DNA of 64,000 bases from positions 30,615 to 94,614 of the forward strand of contig JASANE010016423.1 in NCBI GenBank assembly GCA_030248225.1. Direction: 5' to 3'. Made by a program: the position numbers and the translations under genes. This document shows positions 44,669 to 54,629 of the stretch, in pieces (the stretch's first letter is position 1; each line of letters opens with the position of its first letter). The notes beneath the pieces were generated by a model. That model was not told the origin of the DNA, searched no databases, and was given only the letters and a program-made list of their open reading frames with translations. This DNA is from Trileptium ribeirensis. Lineage: Eukaryota; Nematoda; Enoplea; Enoplida; Thoracostomopsidae.

Positions 44669-46124
44669 TCATGCACTTGAGGTTTGATGTGTGCTAATTG
44701 CAGCAAGTAGAAGCGCGCGAGATAGTACATCAGCCACACAGTTTTGTTTGTCAGAAACATAATCAATAGTTAAGTTGTACTCTAGTAGCTTTAGTGCCCA
44801 ACGGGTTAGTCTTGGAGAAGTGTGTTGCTGTTCTTGGAAGCATTTAAGTGGTCTGTGATCAGTTATTCCTGTGAAAGGCTTAAGATACAAGTGAGACCTA
44901 AAGTATTGAACAGCCCATACAATTGATAATGCTTCTTTTTCTATAAATGGATAGTTAAATTCTGGTGTTTGTAGAGAGCAGTAATACTAGCATATGCAAT
45001 AGGTGTGACACTGTCGTCAGAACGCTGACTGAACGCGGCGCCTATGCCTGCTCCACTTGCATCGGTGTGTAAAAACAACTCCATAGTAAAGTCCGGAAAT
45101 GCTAGAACTGGTGCCTTAACTATACATGATTTTAGTTGCGCGAAAGCGGCTGTGCAAGAAACTGAACATAATTTCATACCTTTAAGCAGGAGCCTATGCA
45201 AAGGTTCTGCAATAGTTGCATAGCGCCGTATGAAGCGTCTGTAGTAGCTAGTCATACCAAGAAACCGTTTTAGTTCGGTAACAGTTGTGGGCTTAGCGTA
45301 AGCTTGTAATGCGTTTATCTTCTTAGGATCCACCTGAAGTCCATTTTTACCAAGTATGTGGTGTAAAAATAAAACTTCCGGTTTTACAAAATCGCACTTA
45401 GTGATTTTTAGTATTTGCTTCCTCAAACCAACAAACACCTCTCGTAGATAGTTTAGGTTCTCTGCAAAGGTTTGTGAATACATTAGTATGCCATTAATGT
45501 AGCAAACGCAAAACTTCCTACTTAGCCCACGTAACACCTTTTCCGTAAGTTATTGGCAAGTTGCGGGCGCGTTGCAAAGTCCAAAAGGCATCACCTTCCA
45601 TTCATAGAGTCCTGAATAAGTGATGAACGCTGTTTTTTCTCGATCTGCCATTCCATAGCCACTTGCCAATACCCACTCATTAAATGTAACGATGTGAAGT
45701 ATTGTACTTTTCCTAAGTCATCAAATAAATCGTTACAGTTAGGTAGTGGGTAAATATACTTTTTTGTAACTTTGTTACGTGCACGAAAATCGACGCAAAA
45801 ATTTAGTGGTCCCGTCGTTATTGGGAAGCAGAGCGACTGGGCTTGACCAATGTTAACACGATGGTACGATAACCCCCGATTTTTCCATCTCGGCTACATG
45901 TTCATTTATAATTTATTTTCTGCTTCTGAGACGCAATAAAGTCTATATTTTACTGGCCCATCGCCCTGAGTGTTGATGCCATGCTTAACAATGTCAGTTT
46001 TGCCTAAATCATGATTAGTGTGTGCAAATACTTCTCGAAAGTCAGTAAGTAATGCAGATAGTTGTTCAGATACCTGCTGTTGTTGAACTGCATGTAATTG
46101 ATAAGTCAGTATTTTGCTGCTCAA
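44669..46124 (-). pseudogene. Reverse transcriptase and RNase H of the LTR element, broken
   Basis: 45906-46124 gives the RT leader (LLTDFREVFAHTNHDLGKT, then KYRLYCVS). 44941-45537 gives the palm to connection region (CYINGILMYS, LGMTSYYRRFI, YATIAEPLHRLL) and the start of RNase H (LHTDASGAGIGAAFSQ). 44669-44890 gives TDHRPLKCFQEQ, RLTRWALKLLEY and CVADVLSR, the RNase H end. The catalytic Y-I/V-D-D has become YING: both aspartates are substituted, so the enzyme would be dead even without the frameshifts. The layout (RT-RH before IN) is Ty3/gypsy-type. Confidence 0.92.
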
Positions 46125-46189
46125 TTGAGTTTTAAAGTCGTTTATTTCAAGAAATATGCGTTCTTTAAGTTGTCAATTTTATGTTCTTG

Positions 46190-46578
46190 TAACTACATTG
46201 CATAGGGCATAGGGCTTTATCATTGGTAAAAATATAATATTTGAATTCTTCGTCCAAAAACCCTATAATGGTTTGATCGAAACGACTCTATTTCAATAAA
46301 TAACACAAATATTGCAAAATTCTCTATTTTAGCGGCATAAAATTAACTAATTAGCTAATTACTAATTAACCACTCAAAATTTTCTAATCCCAAATATCAG
46401 GTGCACACGTTGACATGATAGGCTTTCAAACAAAAAAAGTTTTTTTTTTAAATCCGTTCAGTAGTTCTTAAGATCCGTCGGGCCGAACGAACGAACGAAC
46501 GGACATCGACCTTTTTACTCCTAGACAGAAAATAAAAACGCTTCGCTCGACTTCGCCGAGCTCCGCTCAATTAGTCAT
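46190..46578. repeat. Repeat R-D, copy 2, nested in pol
   Basis: About 390 bp nearly colinear with 32528-32925 (AACTACATTGCATAGGGC start, CGCTTCGCTCGACTTCGCC tail). It interrupts pol between the protease and the RT N-terminal block, so it inserted after the retrotransposon. A clear target duplication was not made out. Confidence 0.8.
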
Positions 46579-47213
46579 CAAAAAGTCGACATAGCCACTG
46601 TTCGATGTAATTAGTATTGGACATGTGTCTAGTGAGCGTTTTCCTAAGTTTTATAGTGTGGTTGTAGTATTACAGTTTTACATTGGACTAAGGTTATACG
46701 GCATTGTGGTAAATAAACCTCAACTTATGGTGGAAGTACTGCTGTTTCAGTTGCTGTTACAGAGTATGGACATTTTGTTTTACCAATATTGACTTTTGTT
46801 CCTGGTAAATGTATTTCATAATTCTGAAAATCTACTGTGATTTTTCCAAGACGTCGCTGAAAGTCGACGCCAAGTATGCAATCATACGGACAACAATCGT
46901 CTAATCTCGTTTACATGGTCTAGTATTAGTCACCAACAAGTCGACAAGCCATTGTTTGATGTAGTTAGTATTGGACATGTTTCTAGTGAGCGTTTTCTTA
47001 AGTTTTATAGTGTGGTTGTAGTATTACAGTTTTACCTTGGACTAAACTTATACAGCATTGAGGTAAATAAACCTCAGCTTGTGGTGGAAGTACTACTGTT
47101 TCAGTTGCTGTTACAGAGTATGGCCGTTCTGTTTTACCAATATTGACTTTTGTTCCTGGTAAATGTAGTTCATAATTCTGAAAATCTACTGTGATTTTTT
47201 CAAACTTTTTCAT
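46574..47213. repeat. ~348-bp tandem duplication inside pol
   Basis: The segment GTCGACA(T/A)(A)GCCA(C/T)TGTT(C/T)GATGTA near 46583 recurs near 46932. About 290 following bases are clearly alike (TAGTATTGGACATGT, TTTTATAGTGTGGTTG, TGACTTTTGTTCCTGG). The duplication lies at the protease-RT boundary and adds to the inactivation of the element. Confidence 0.85.
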
Positions 47214-47544
47214 CTACTGTGAAATTCAACGCCAAGTAGTATGCAATCATACGGACAACAATCGTCATCCGTTGTAAAAACGTGTACAAATGTTTTAGTA
47301 CCTATTTAATGTGTATTAGCACAGTACCATGAAACCGTAGTTCCTTCCCCTTTAGAGATTTTGCCGGAACAGCCGGTAATGATGTTTTTGGCCATTTTAG
47401 TTTAGTAAAGGTGCTTTGAGATACAATAGTGTGACTGAAGCCTGTGTCCCATAAGGCCCATGTTTCCTTATCAAATAGAGAAACAGGGATGGCAAATGTA
47501 CCAGAGTCTAGTCCCGCAATTTGTTTAGGTGGCCAAGTCCCCAT
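46998..47544 (-). pseudogene. Retroviral-type aspartic protease, broken
   Basis: 47302-47544 contains ETWALWDTGFSHTIVS, with the catalytic DTG, then FTKLKWPK. 46998-47213 continues in another frame with TVDFQNYELHLPG and RPYSVTATETVVLPP, the strand-rich C-terminal part. A tandem duplication (46574-47213) repeats part of this region. In the family this domain cuts the Gag-Pol polyprotein. It starts just after the envelope-like stop, so pol follows env directly. Confidence 0.8.
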
Positions 47545-47574
47545 TTCAGTTATCTTGTCTCCATTTAGATCTGG

Positions 47575-49443
47575 TTAGCTTTGTTGCATTTTTTTCCAAA
47601 TTATGCATTTGAGTGGTTTCAAATTTGTTAGCTTTAGATGTTCATGTGCAAATCGAGTACACAGTTTTCTGTAAGCGAAATAAAGTAATGCAAGGACCGC
47701 ACCCATGCATGCTAAGATAACAACGATGCTAATGAAAATTTGTACAAGACCAGTTAGTAACCCATTTACCCGATCTATTACACCTGTAGCCACACCGCCT
47801 ATGACATGGCCTACTGCGGCACCATATCCCTCAATAATATGACCTAATCCTTCGCCTGCACCTCGTACAGCGTAGTATACTATATCGGGATCACACCACA
47901 GTGCGGCTGTATAGTTAATTAAGCAGTTTACTCTAACCATAGCAACGCGCATCGCGTGACAGCGGTGCTTGCTTAGTACAGAAGTTTAGTGTGCTGGTTT
48001 CCAAGTAGTTATAAGTACTGGAGCCGGGAAGGAAAAGGCTTGCCATTTGTGGGTCCAAATTAAATCTACTTCTGGTTCGGTTACATGAGTTTGGTGGCTA
48101 TAGGTGTTACAAATGACCCAGGATTTCCCCACTTTATGTTTACTCGGTGATACTTCCGAACATGATATTGTTGCAGAAGTAGGCACTAAGTCTTGAGTAC
48201 CTGGAAGTTAAAACCAAATTTTATCCTTATGCTCAACTGGGATATGTTCATAGCATTTGTTATTTAGTTTGTGATCCTAGTGTAATTTAGTTATGTTTAC
48301 AGTTATGTACTCAATAATAAGTATAGCTTCGCCTGAAATTTGTGCGAAGATGTCATCTCGTTGCAAAAAATGTTCTCAGAGCAATAGGTGGATCTATTTT
48401 TAACAGTTGCTGAACGACATGGAAGAGTCTCTGCCGATTGCACAAAGTTCACGCCAGACAGCTGAAAAACGGTTGGTTTCTAGCTCTAAGAGTTTGTTTT
48501 CCAAGTAATTAAGTTTAAAGTTCATAGGGTCGATATTACTATTTGATACTGGCGTAGGGTTTAGAATTGTATTTTGCTTTTGTGTTAAATACTGCGGTAG
48601 TTCCGTAGTCAAGAACTTAACTGCAACTCCTTCTTCAGTAAGGTAAGTAGGTGTTATGTCATGCAAGCCTCACTTTGGAGAATTTAGTTAAAAGTGCCTT
48701 GAACATCATCGACTATGATGTGCTTATCAGCTATTATGGCTAAATGTTTGGATTTATGCTGATAACTACAGAATGGTTTATTAACTACAGTTTCCCAGAC
48801 ATAAAGTGGCTTCATTAGTTATGCAATAAGTTTGACGTAGCAGCTTGAAATGTTCCCTAAATGGGTGGTTAGTAGTTTCCCGTCGAATGTGGCTATAGTT
48901 TCATGCTGTATAATTAAGTAATTAGAGGTGTCACAGTAGTCATAACAACACCATTTATAGTTTACATGAAGGACTACCCGTGTTGACCATGTAGTTTTAG
49001 TGGTTTGAAATAGTGTTATTTTGATACTTGTGATCTTTGTTTGCTTGATAGCAATCTCGATAGCTTATAGAGCTTAGTTTTCTTAGCTAATTCGATACCC
49101 TTTGAATCGAAAAATCCAGTATTAGTACAAACCTATGTGTGACCAAGGTAAATTTGTATACTAATAATAATACTGGTACGGTTCTTGGCACAAAGAGTTC
49201 TACTTCATGTTTCGCAATTCTCTGCGAATTTGGGGGTACGCAACTCATGATTTTGGGTAAAGTTATTGCGTGACCCCTGGCTGTAAGATCGCAAATCTTG
49301 TAGTACTTAGGCTGAGGAGTACTTGAACCCACTAGGGGTAAGCTAGTGAAAGCGAATATCAGAAGGTAAAACCATAAGTATAGCATAGTACATAGTTTAA
49401 ACGCGTGATAAGTCATAGATGTGCTTGCATCGCGGAGAGACAT
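47575..49443 (-). pseudogene. Envelope-like membrane glycoprotein ORF, frameshifted
   Basis: Blocks in succession look like a type I membrane glycoprotein. The N-terminal hydrophobic stretch is at about residues 19-36 from Met 49443, a likely signal peptide. The ectodomain is rich in cysteine (for instance CCYDYCDT near 48935). A possible helical or coiled segment is near 48500 (LNYLENKLLELETNR). The last block (47575-47952) has a Gly/Ala/Val-rich stretch, one hydrophobic transmembrane segment of about 23 residues (near 47670-47740) and a basic cytoplasmic tail. At least three frame breaks prevent translation. The origin is unclear. The Gly-rich region before the anchor recalls class III fusion proteins such as gB-type or jingchuvirus-type glycoproteins, but this is a weak resemblance and not an assignment. 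It lies between gag and protease, about 30 bases upstream of the latter. Confidence 0.65.
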
Positions 49444-49518
49444 AGGTTTTATTAAGTTGATAAAGTATGGATACTTAGTTTCTTTAAGCCTCTCCAGTTG
49501 ATCATTAAGAGAATCATT

Positions 49519-50841
49519 CTAAGTTTTTAGTTTTTCAGCAGTTTGAATAGCATTTATATATCTTCGTTGCCTAGAAAAATAACGCTCGCGCTCCCTAGGA
49601 GGTGTTCTCGACGGTGTAATCGACCTGCGCTGATAATCTTGCAAGCTAGTTCCTCTATAATCTCGCATACCTGCGTCCCGATAGTCTCGCGTGTTTGTGT
49701 TATCGTAGTCTTGCCTACCGCGGTTTCAATAGTTTCGGAAATCACTATATCCCCCGATACTATATCATAAGTGTAACTATGAAGATTCCTACGACAAAAA
49801 TCACACCGCACGTTCCCAGTTGCCGGAGACCTATTTCTGAAATTCATGCTGGTATAATCTGTAACTCGGGATCGTCGCCTGTAGTTATTGCCACCACCAC
49901 GGTTCTGAGATCAAAAAACCCGTCTAGACGTCGGTGAAGTCGTTCGATTTCTAAGTCATAGTTAGGAGTAGCAACGTTAGTTCGATGGGTTTGGCCCAAT
50001 TAAATCAGTTTGAGAGTTGAACTTAGCTTCCTTGGTTTTATTATTATTAAGGTGCGATAGTAAAATGGCCGGACTATTGGCCAGTTTAAGCAAGGCTTGC
50101 TTGATATCGTCAAGCTCTAGTGTGGAATCAGAACCCTTAGCACCTTCATAAGTTTCATTAGTTAGTAGTCGGGTTAGAGCCTAGCCTTTCTCAGTTAACT
50201 TAGTAGCTTCTTCAAGTGCCTTCGGCTCTTTGGACAGTAGAAACTTTTTAGCCGTGGTAGTCTAAGTTCCTCAATGAAAAAGTCACATGCGAATGAGTCT
50301 TTGGTATTAACATATAGGTCTGGCCATGCTACACGTGCGAGAACCTTAATGGCTTGACCGAAGTCTGTGACGCTTTCACTAGGTAGCTGCTTCCTACGCA
50401 TAAGTTCATTACGCTTGAACTTTTCACACTCCGGTGCCTGTAGTGCATTATATAGTTCTCTTATAAGTGACGCATAGCTCAGCTTAGTTGGTTCAGATAG
50501 ACCCTATAGTACTCAAGTGCAGTGCCTCGTAATTAGGCAGGTAGTACTTCAAGTTTGCTAGGTTCATTCCAGTTATTTGCATTGGCGATGAGCTCAAAAA
50601 GTTCATAGTTCAAGTTACTGCTTAAAATCTCCTAGTTTGCCATAGTAAAAGGATAAATCAGCCTGATAAGAGAGTGGTGAGGTGATATTGTCTAAGTCTA
50701 TGACTTGTTCTTGCAATGTAGCGACAATCTCCTTAATTTTTGTTTGAGTAACTGTGATATGTCATTATTCTGCTTTTCTAATGCCCTTAACATACTTTTA
50801 GTCTTATCCTTATGCATAGGCGTAGTACCTGATTGAGCCAT
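49519..50841 (-). pseudogene. Gag-like ORF of the LTR element, frameshifted
   Basis: The likely start is the Met at 50841 (MAQSGTTPMHKDKTK). A capsid-like block at 50195-50401 reads MRRKQLPSESVTDFGQAI, KVLARVAWPDL and DFFIEELRLPRL, which fits retrotransposon Gag capsid C-terminal regions ('..R.q.p.esv.dya..l..La..aypd'). Near 49800 CDFCRRNLHS gives the start of a CCHC knuckle whose last cysteine is not seen. The tail, in another frame, is basic and repetitive (DYRDAGMRDYRGTSLQDYQ) and ends INAIQTAEKLKT at 49519. Gag would form the particle and bind RNA; several frameshifts break it. The envelope-like ORF starts 76 bases after its stop. Confidence 0.75.
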
Positions 50842-50994
50842 TAGAATGTACTTTAGCAGGTGATACCTGCTACTCTAGCTCACAATGTTTTAAGTTTCGT
50901 GCTCTATAGCTTGACACTAAGTGCTGATTTTAGTGCTCGGTGCCGGGGCGCTGTGAAATGAACAAGATCTGTCCGATGGCAAAGTATTAATAAG

Positions 50995-51092
50995 CGAGTT
51001 CCGCTCGACAGATATAGAACGAGTACCGCTCGAAGCAATATAAAAGAAGCGAGGTCCGCTCGATAGCGTGTTATGTGAACGAGTTTCATTCA
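50995..51092 (-). promoter_or_regulatory. Array of small hairpins in the retrotransposon leader
   Basis: Four 13-bp units start at 50995, 51020, 51050 and 51080 (spacing 25, 30 and 30). The first three read CGAG-CGGNN-CTCG on the element strand, a 4-bp stem with a five-base loop beginning CGG. The fourth is a degraded form. They sit between the LTR and the gag start, where packaging or dimerisation signals usually lie in retroelements; that role is inference. Confidence 0.6.
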
Positions 51093-51406
51093 ATAGCTCC
51101 CGTAGACGTCGAGAGAGCTTCCGACACAAGCGACAAGGTGTGAGCAAGAAAAGCTACTTAAAGTGACAGTAAGTAGCGCGCTAAGTTAGCAATAAAGCAC
51201 CCTAAGTAAGTATTAACTGTAGTAGTTAAGTAGTGGCTAGTGGTAGTGTAGTGTTTTTCGGGGTAAGCGTGTAGTTATAAAGCCTATGTTAGATGTAAAT
51301 ATGTCCTTTTATGGAAGTTGATAGTGCAGTTGTGTTACAGCGGTCGTGTTAGTTTACAGAAGTTGCCAGTGCAGCTGGGTTACAATAGTCGTTCTATTTA
51401 TGGAGA

Positions 51407-51424
51407 TCCACAGTACGACCTCCA
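51407..51424 (-). promoter_or_regulatory. Candidate tRNA primer-binding site
   Basis: On the element strand, TGGAGGTCGTACTGTGGA follows the LTR after TTTT. A tRNA 3' end complementary to it would read TCCACAGTACGACCTCCA, including the universal CCA and a plausible T-arm. I cannot say which tRNA it is. Confidence 0.5.
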
Positions 51425-51428
51425 AAAA

Positions 51429-51759
51429 TGTAGCGAGGGTCCGTGTTTAATGTGCTAAGCTAACATGTACAAGTTAAGGAATTTAAGAAATACAACTGAA
51501 ATCTCAGGAATTTATGACTCTACATTTTCTACACCTAGGCGTTACTTACCAACAACTAAATATTCGTGTAGCAGCTTAACGCAAATACTACGCGCAACCA
51601 AAACACTGTGTTCTCATCGGCTAACCAAACACGTAATATATATTATCAGACAGCAAAACAAGTTGAAAACAATGGGCATTCTTTTAGCACCAATGAATAG
51701 CTATTCGCTTTTCAGCAAAATTATTGTTAAGTTAGTGAAACACAACAGCAGCCGTCACA
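51429..51759 (-). repeat. 5' LTR (331 bp)
   Basis: On the element strand it begins TGTGACGGCTGCTG and ends GACCCTCGCTACA, giving the TG...CA ends expected of an LTR. Its first 120 bp match the 3' LTR piece. The end was chosen because a TGG-starting primer-binding-like sequence follows four bases later. Without a full 3' LTR the 3' border is inferred. Confidence 0.75.
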
Positions 51760-52652
51760 ATACGATGGATTCAGGACAGCGGTTTCAGTGTAGTATATAC
51801 ATCAAACACAAAGCGTGGTTACAAGTGCTTACAAAAAATGACCACTTGAGGAATTGTCCACACTCGCTTAGTTCTATGCAGAAAGTATTTTTAATACACT
51901 ATGGTGTTGGTTATGTAGCAGCTATGAAAACAAACTGAAAACCTGAAAAACTGCGGTTGCAGCTAACTTCTAATGTTCTGGTAGATGCCAAAACAAAATA
52001 ACAGTTAATGTCCAACAATGTTATTTTAGAATTAAGGAAGATTATAACTGTCGGCCGCAGAATTTCTCAAAAAAGGACTTCGTATCATGTACCGTTGCTA
52101 TAGATTACGATGCGACTGAAGTTCGAGGAACTATTATGTACATTTGAGCATGTCAGCTTAATAAAGTTTGATAAAGTCGGGTCGGGTTGGCTGGTGGTCG
52201 CGTCGCGTCGCCAAACACTGACCCGATCTCCATTTTTGTTAGAAAAAATCGTCTTTAAAATTAGCATTACTGTTAGTCCAAGAAGTGTGGTGCTATATCC
52301 AGAGCTGGCTATGTGGTTATGCTGACTGGTTCCGATCTGCTTATGGTTTCCGTCTTGGATTCCGTTCTGTTACAATAGCAGCACATTTACAATCCTAATC
52401 GGTGAATTTAGTCGTTGGAATATGTCCATAATAGAATGTAAGCTAAGAAATATATTTAATTTGATTAGAGTGTGTTTAATAGTTGCATAGTGTGTTCACA
52501 ATAAAAATAATGCTAATAGGTAATAATAGTTTTTGGTATTATTACCTAGGCATATTTGCGACTGCTTAAGCAAAATGTTCATTCGCGGTGACAGGCGTGT
52601 GATGTACTACTCCATTTAATCCTAATTTTGAATATAATATAAAATAAATTAC
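51760..52652. other. Intron sequence between LTR element and exon B
   Basis: No recognisable gene or repeat. Frames at 51465-51938 and 52085-52325 overlap the LTR or are short and unrecognised. Confidence 0.45.
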
Positions 52653-52808
52653 CACTACAAGATCGATTGGCAAGGGCATTTTAATCCGTTTTTTGATCGG
52701 AGGGTTACAAAACTCCTTCACTATGAAAATTACCACGATGCAAATCGCCGACATGACCAAAGTCGCCATATTTGTGTTCGGCAATTTTGCTAGCAAAGCT
52801 TTGTACGT
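52653..52808 (-). CDS. SLC26: SLC26 exon B (156 bp): NTNMATLVMSA / PLPID segment
   Basis: This exon encodes 52 codons in phase 0/0, bounded by an acceptor ending CATTGTTTCAG and a GTAATT donor. The peptide begins TYKALLAKLPNTNMATL, continues through a strongly hydrophobic helix (VMSAICIVVIFIV) into KEFCNPPIKKRIKMPLPID and ends LVV. It fits the SLC26 pattern 'n..t.iaTl..s..ci..l...Ke.....k.k...PiPielivV'. It follows exon A directly (KLYY joined to TYKALL). The open frame continues about 29 codons past the donor, but that extension does not resemble the family and the true next exon is at 38729. The exon lies about 0.9 kb downstream (in gene sense, upstream flank) of the LTR retrotransposon that fills the next intron. 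Confidence 0.95.
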
Positions 52809-54620
52809 CTGAAACAATGAAATTTATTTTTTCGAAAAATAAATGTTTATTCCCTAGTTCCCTGTATGAAAACAGTATATAAATCATAAGTGTCAATATG
52901 GGTAAAAGGTTATTTCCATAAGATTTGCCCCCCCCCTAAGCCATAATGATGCCCCCGCCGATCAATTTTAGCAATAATTCTTTGTAGAAAATGATGAGGT
53001 TCTAAATTTCGAAATATCCTGCCTTGGCGTACCCCCCCACGTAACCATTCATCTCCTTACGTCGACAGCCTTTGGACACCTATGACATTAACATTAGGTT
53101 ATTTGTACACAGTTATTATTGACATAAAAACAAATCATTCGCAAAAATTAACGAATAGGGCTTAAGCAGCTGCTTCGTATTAAAGATGTTATGCTATTGA
53201 CTTGGTTTTATTTTGTAACTGTAGTAATTCATACAAACTCACCTACCGGTTGTAGTCTTTGTTACAACACAGTAGCATTTGGTGAACGGTATACATGTAT
53301 TTTACAACATTCCAGTTGAACTACGTGAAGGGTAAATAGCAATAAAAAATAGTTGAATACTTAATGCTAACGATGACTTCTTTTACGTTTCATGTGATGA
53401 AACTTGGGGCTGCTAGTTTATGAAGTTTTTTATCCTGGCATTCATAATTCGAATAAGCAACGTTTGATCGTCGTGGGCGATAACTCAAACGAAAGCTGGA
53501 AATATCTACTTTTGCGCTTAATTAATCCAGAAAACGAATGCAACTCCTGATGCATAATACTGTCGCGGAAGATTTGGTTTAAAATGGGGTTCGACGAAAC
53601 GTCTGATCTCAACATCAGTCAAACCGTGTTGTTTGTGTAGATTAATTATACCTCTATACGAATGTACTTTTACAAAATGCTAACCTGTGGTACCTGGATT
53701 GGAGCCCTCGGTGCTTTTAAATTAGACCCATGATATCCGAAATGTACAATAAATATCTCGATAGTGACAGATGGGTGCTATTCGTCTCATTTTATAGAGC
53801 AGTTGAAGAAGCAAGTAGTTGCGCCTTAGTTGTTGTTGTGGCGGTTACCTATTTTCTAGGTTTAGATCTACATAGGATTTAACATCGGCCTATAATATAA
53901 AACGATCATAATCTCCGTAGCTAATTGGGATATTTGAATATTGAGTATCTTTGCTTATTTGAAAAAATATTCTAGTATAATGCTTTAACCAAAATGTTGT
54001 TGTCAAGCCATTTGTCCCAAATTTGAGCAAAACCGAATATCCTGTAATGTACCAATTTTGAAAATAATATATGAGGAAATGCAAAATTTAACACATAGAT
54101 AGATAGATAAGGTAATAAGATGGGACATATATAAGCCTGAATAGGCCAAAACGGTTCTTTTCAGCACCCCAAGTACTAGTTAAATTCTATTCTGCAATAC
54201 TGTCGCAAACTCAACAATCCTCGTTAAGCTCAGATTAAGACCGTCCTCCTAATCTAATGTCTCTATTCTAAAGAATGCCTATTGCTAGTCCTTCAAAACC
54301 GTGCAGTCCAATAATGTAACAATAATGCTTCGCGATGTCTGGCTTAATTCCACCGTTTATGCTGAAATTATTGTCTGATCAGCTTATTTTATTTAAATGA
54401 GAATTAAAATTCCTGTCGAAAACTCCATGGCATATTCTCATGCGATTTTTATTCAGCTTCCAAAGAGATTATAATCCAAGTATGTCGGGTTTACCAAATA
54501 AAACCCAATTCTTTCTACAGCCAGCACTGTTAGTCCATCTTCTTTTGTGTTATATAAAAGACCTTTCCTCCGACCATGTTTTTACAGAAGCACTTATAGA
54601 AACATAAGGTTCCTGTTACA
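52809..54620. other. Intron sequence, mostly unassigned
   Basis: 53700-53800 is a single diverged unit of the 25300-25690 repeat. The runs CCCCCCCC near 52929 and CCCCCC near 53032 are short low-complexity patches. Nothing else was recognised. Confidence 0.4.
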
Positions 54621-54629
54621 AAGTCTTAG

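Larger units (their letters stand above)
42260..51759 (-). mobile_element. Ty3/gypsy-type LTR retrotransposon with envelope-like gene between gag and pol
   Basis: A 9.5 kb minus-strand element. From right to left: 5' LTR 51429-51759, primer-binding site next to it, a leader with repeated small hairpins, gag (49519-50841), an envelope-like ORF (47575-49443), protease (from 47544), RT, RNase H and integrase (to 43926), an unrecognised ORF (42685-43675), a purine-rich tract and a truncated 3' LTR. The pol order PR-RT-RH-IN is that of Ty3/gypsy (Metaviridae). Frameshifts, stops, an internal duplication and a nested repeat show it is inactive. It fills much of the intron between SLC26 exons B and C, in the same orientation as the gene. 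Confidence 0.9.

Noticed and set aside
49554..49770. Overlapping frames on both strands in the gag 3' region
   Set aside because: Plus-strand frames are shadows. The minus-strand frame with RDYRD-type repeats is the gag tail.
52566..52652. Continuation of the exon B reading frame past the donor
   Set aside because: It follows a good GTAATT donor and does not resemble SLC26. The matching next segment is exon C at 38729.
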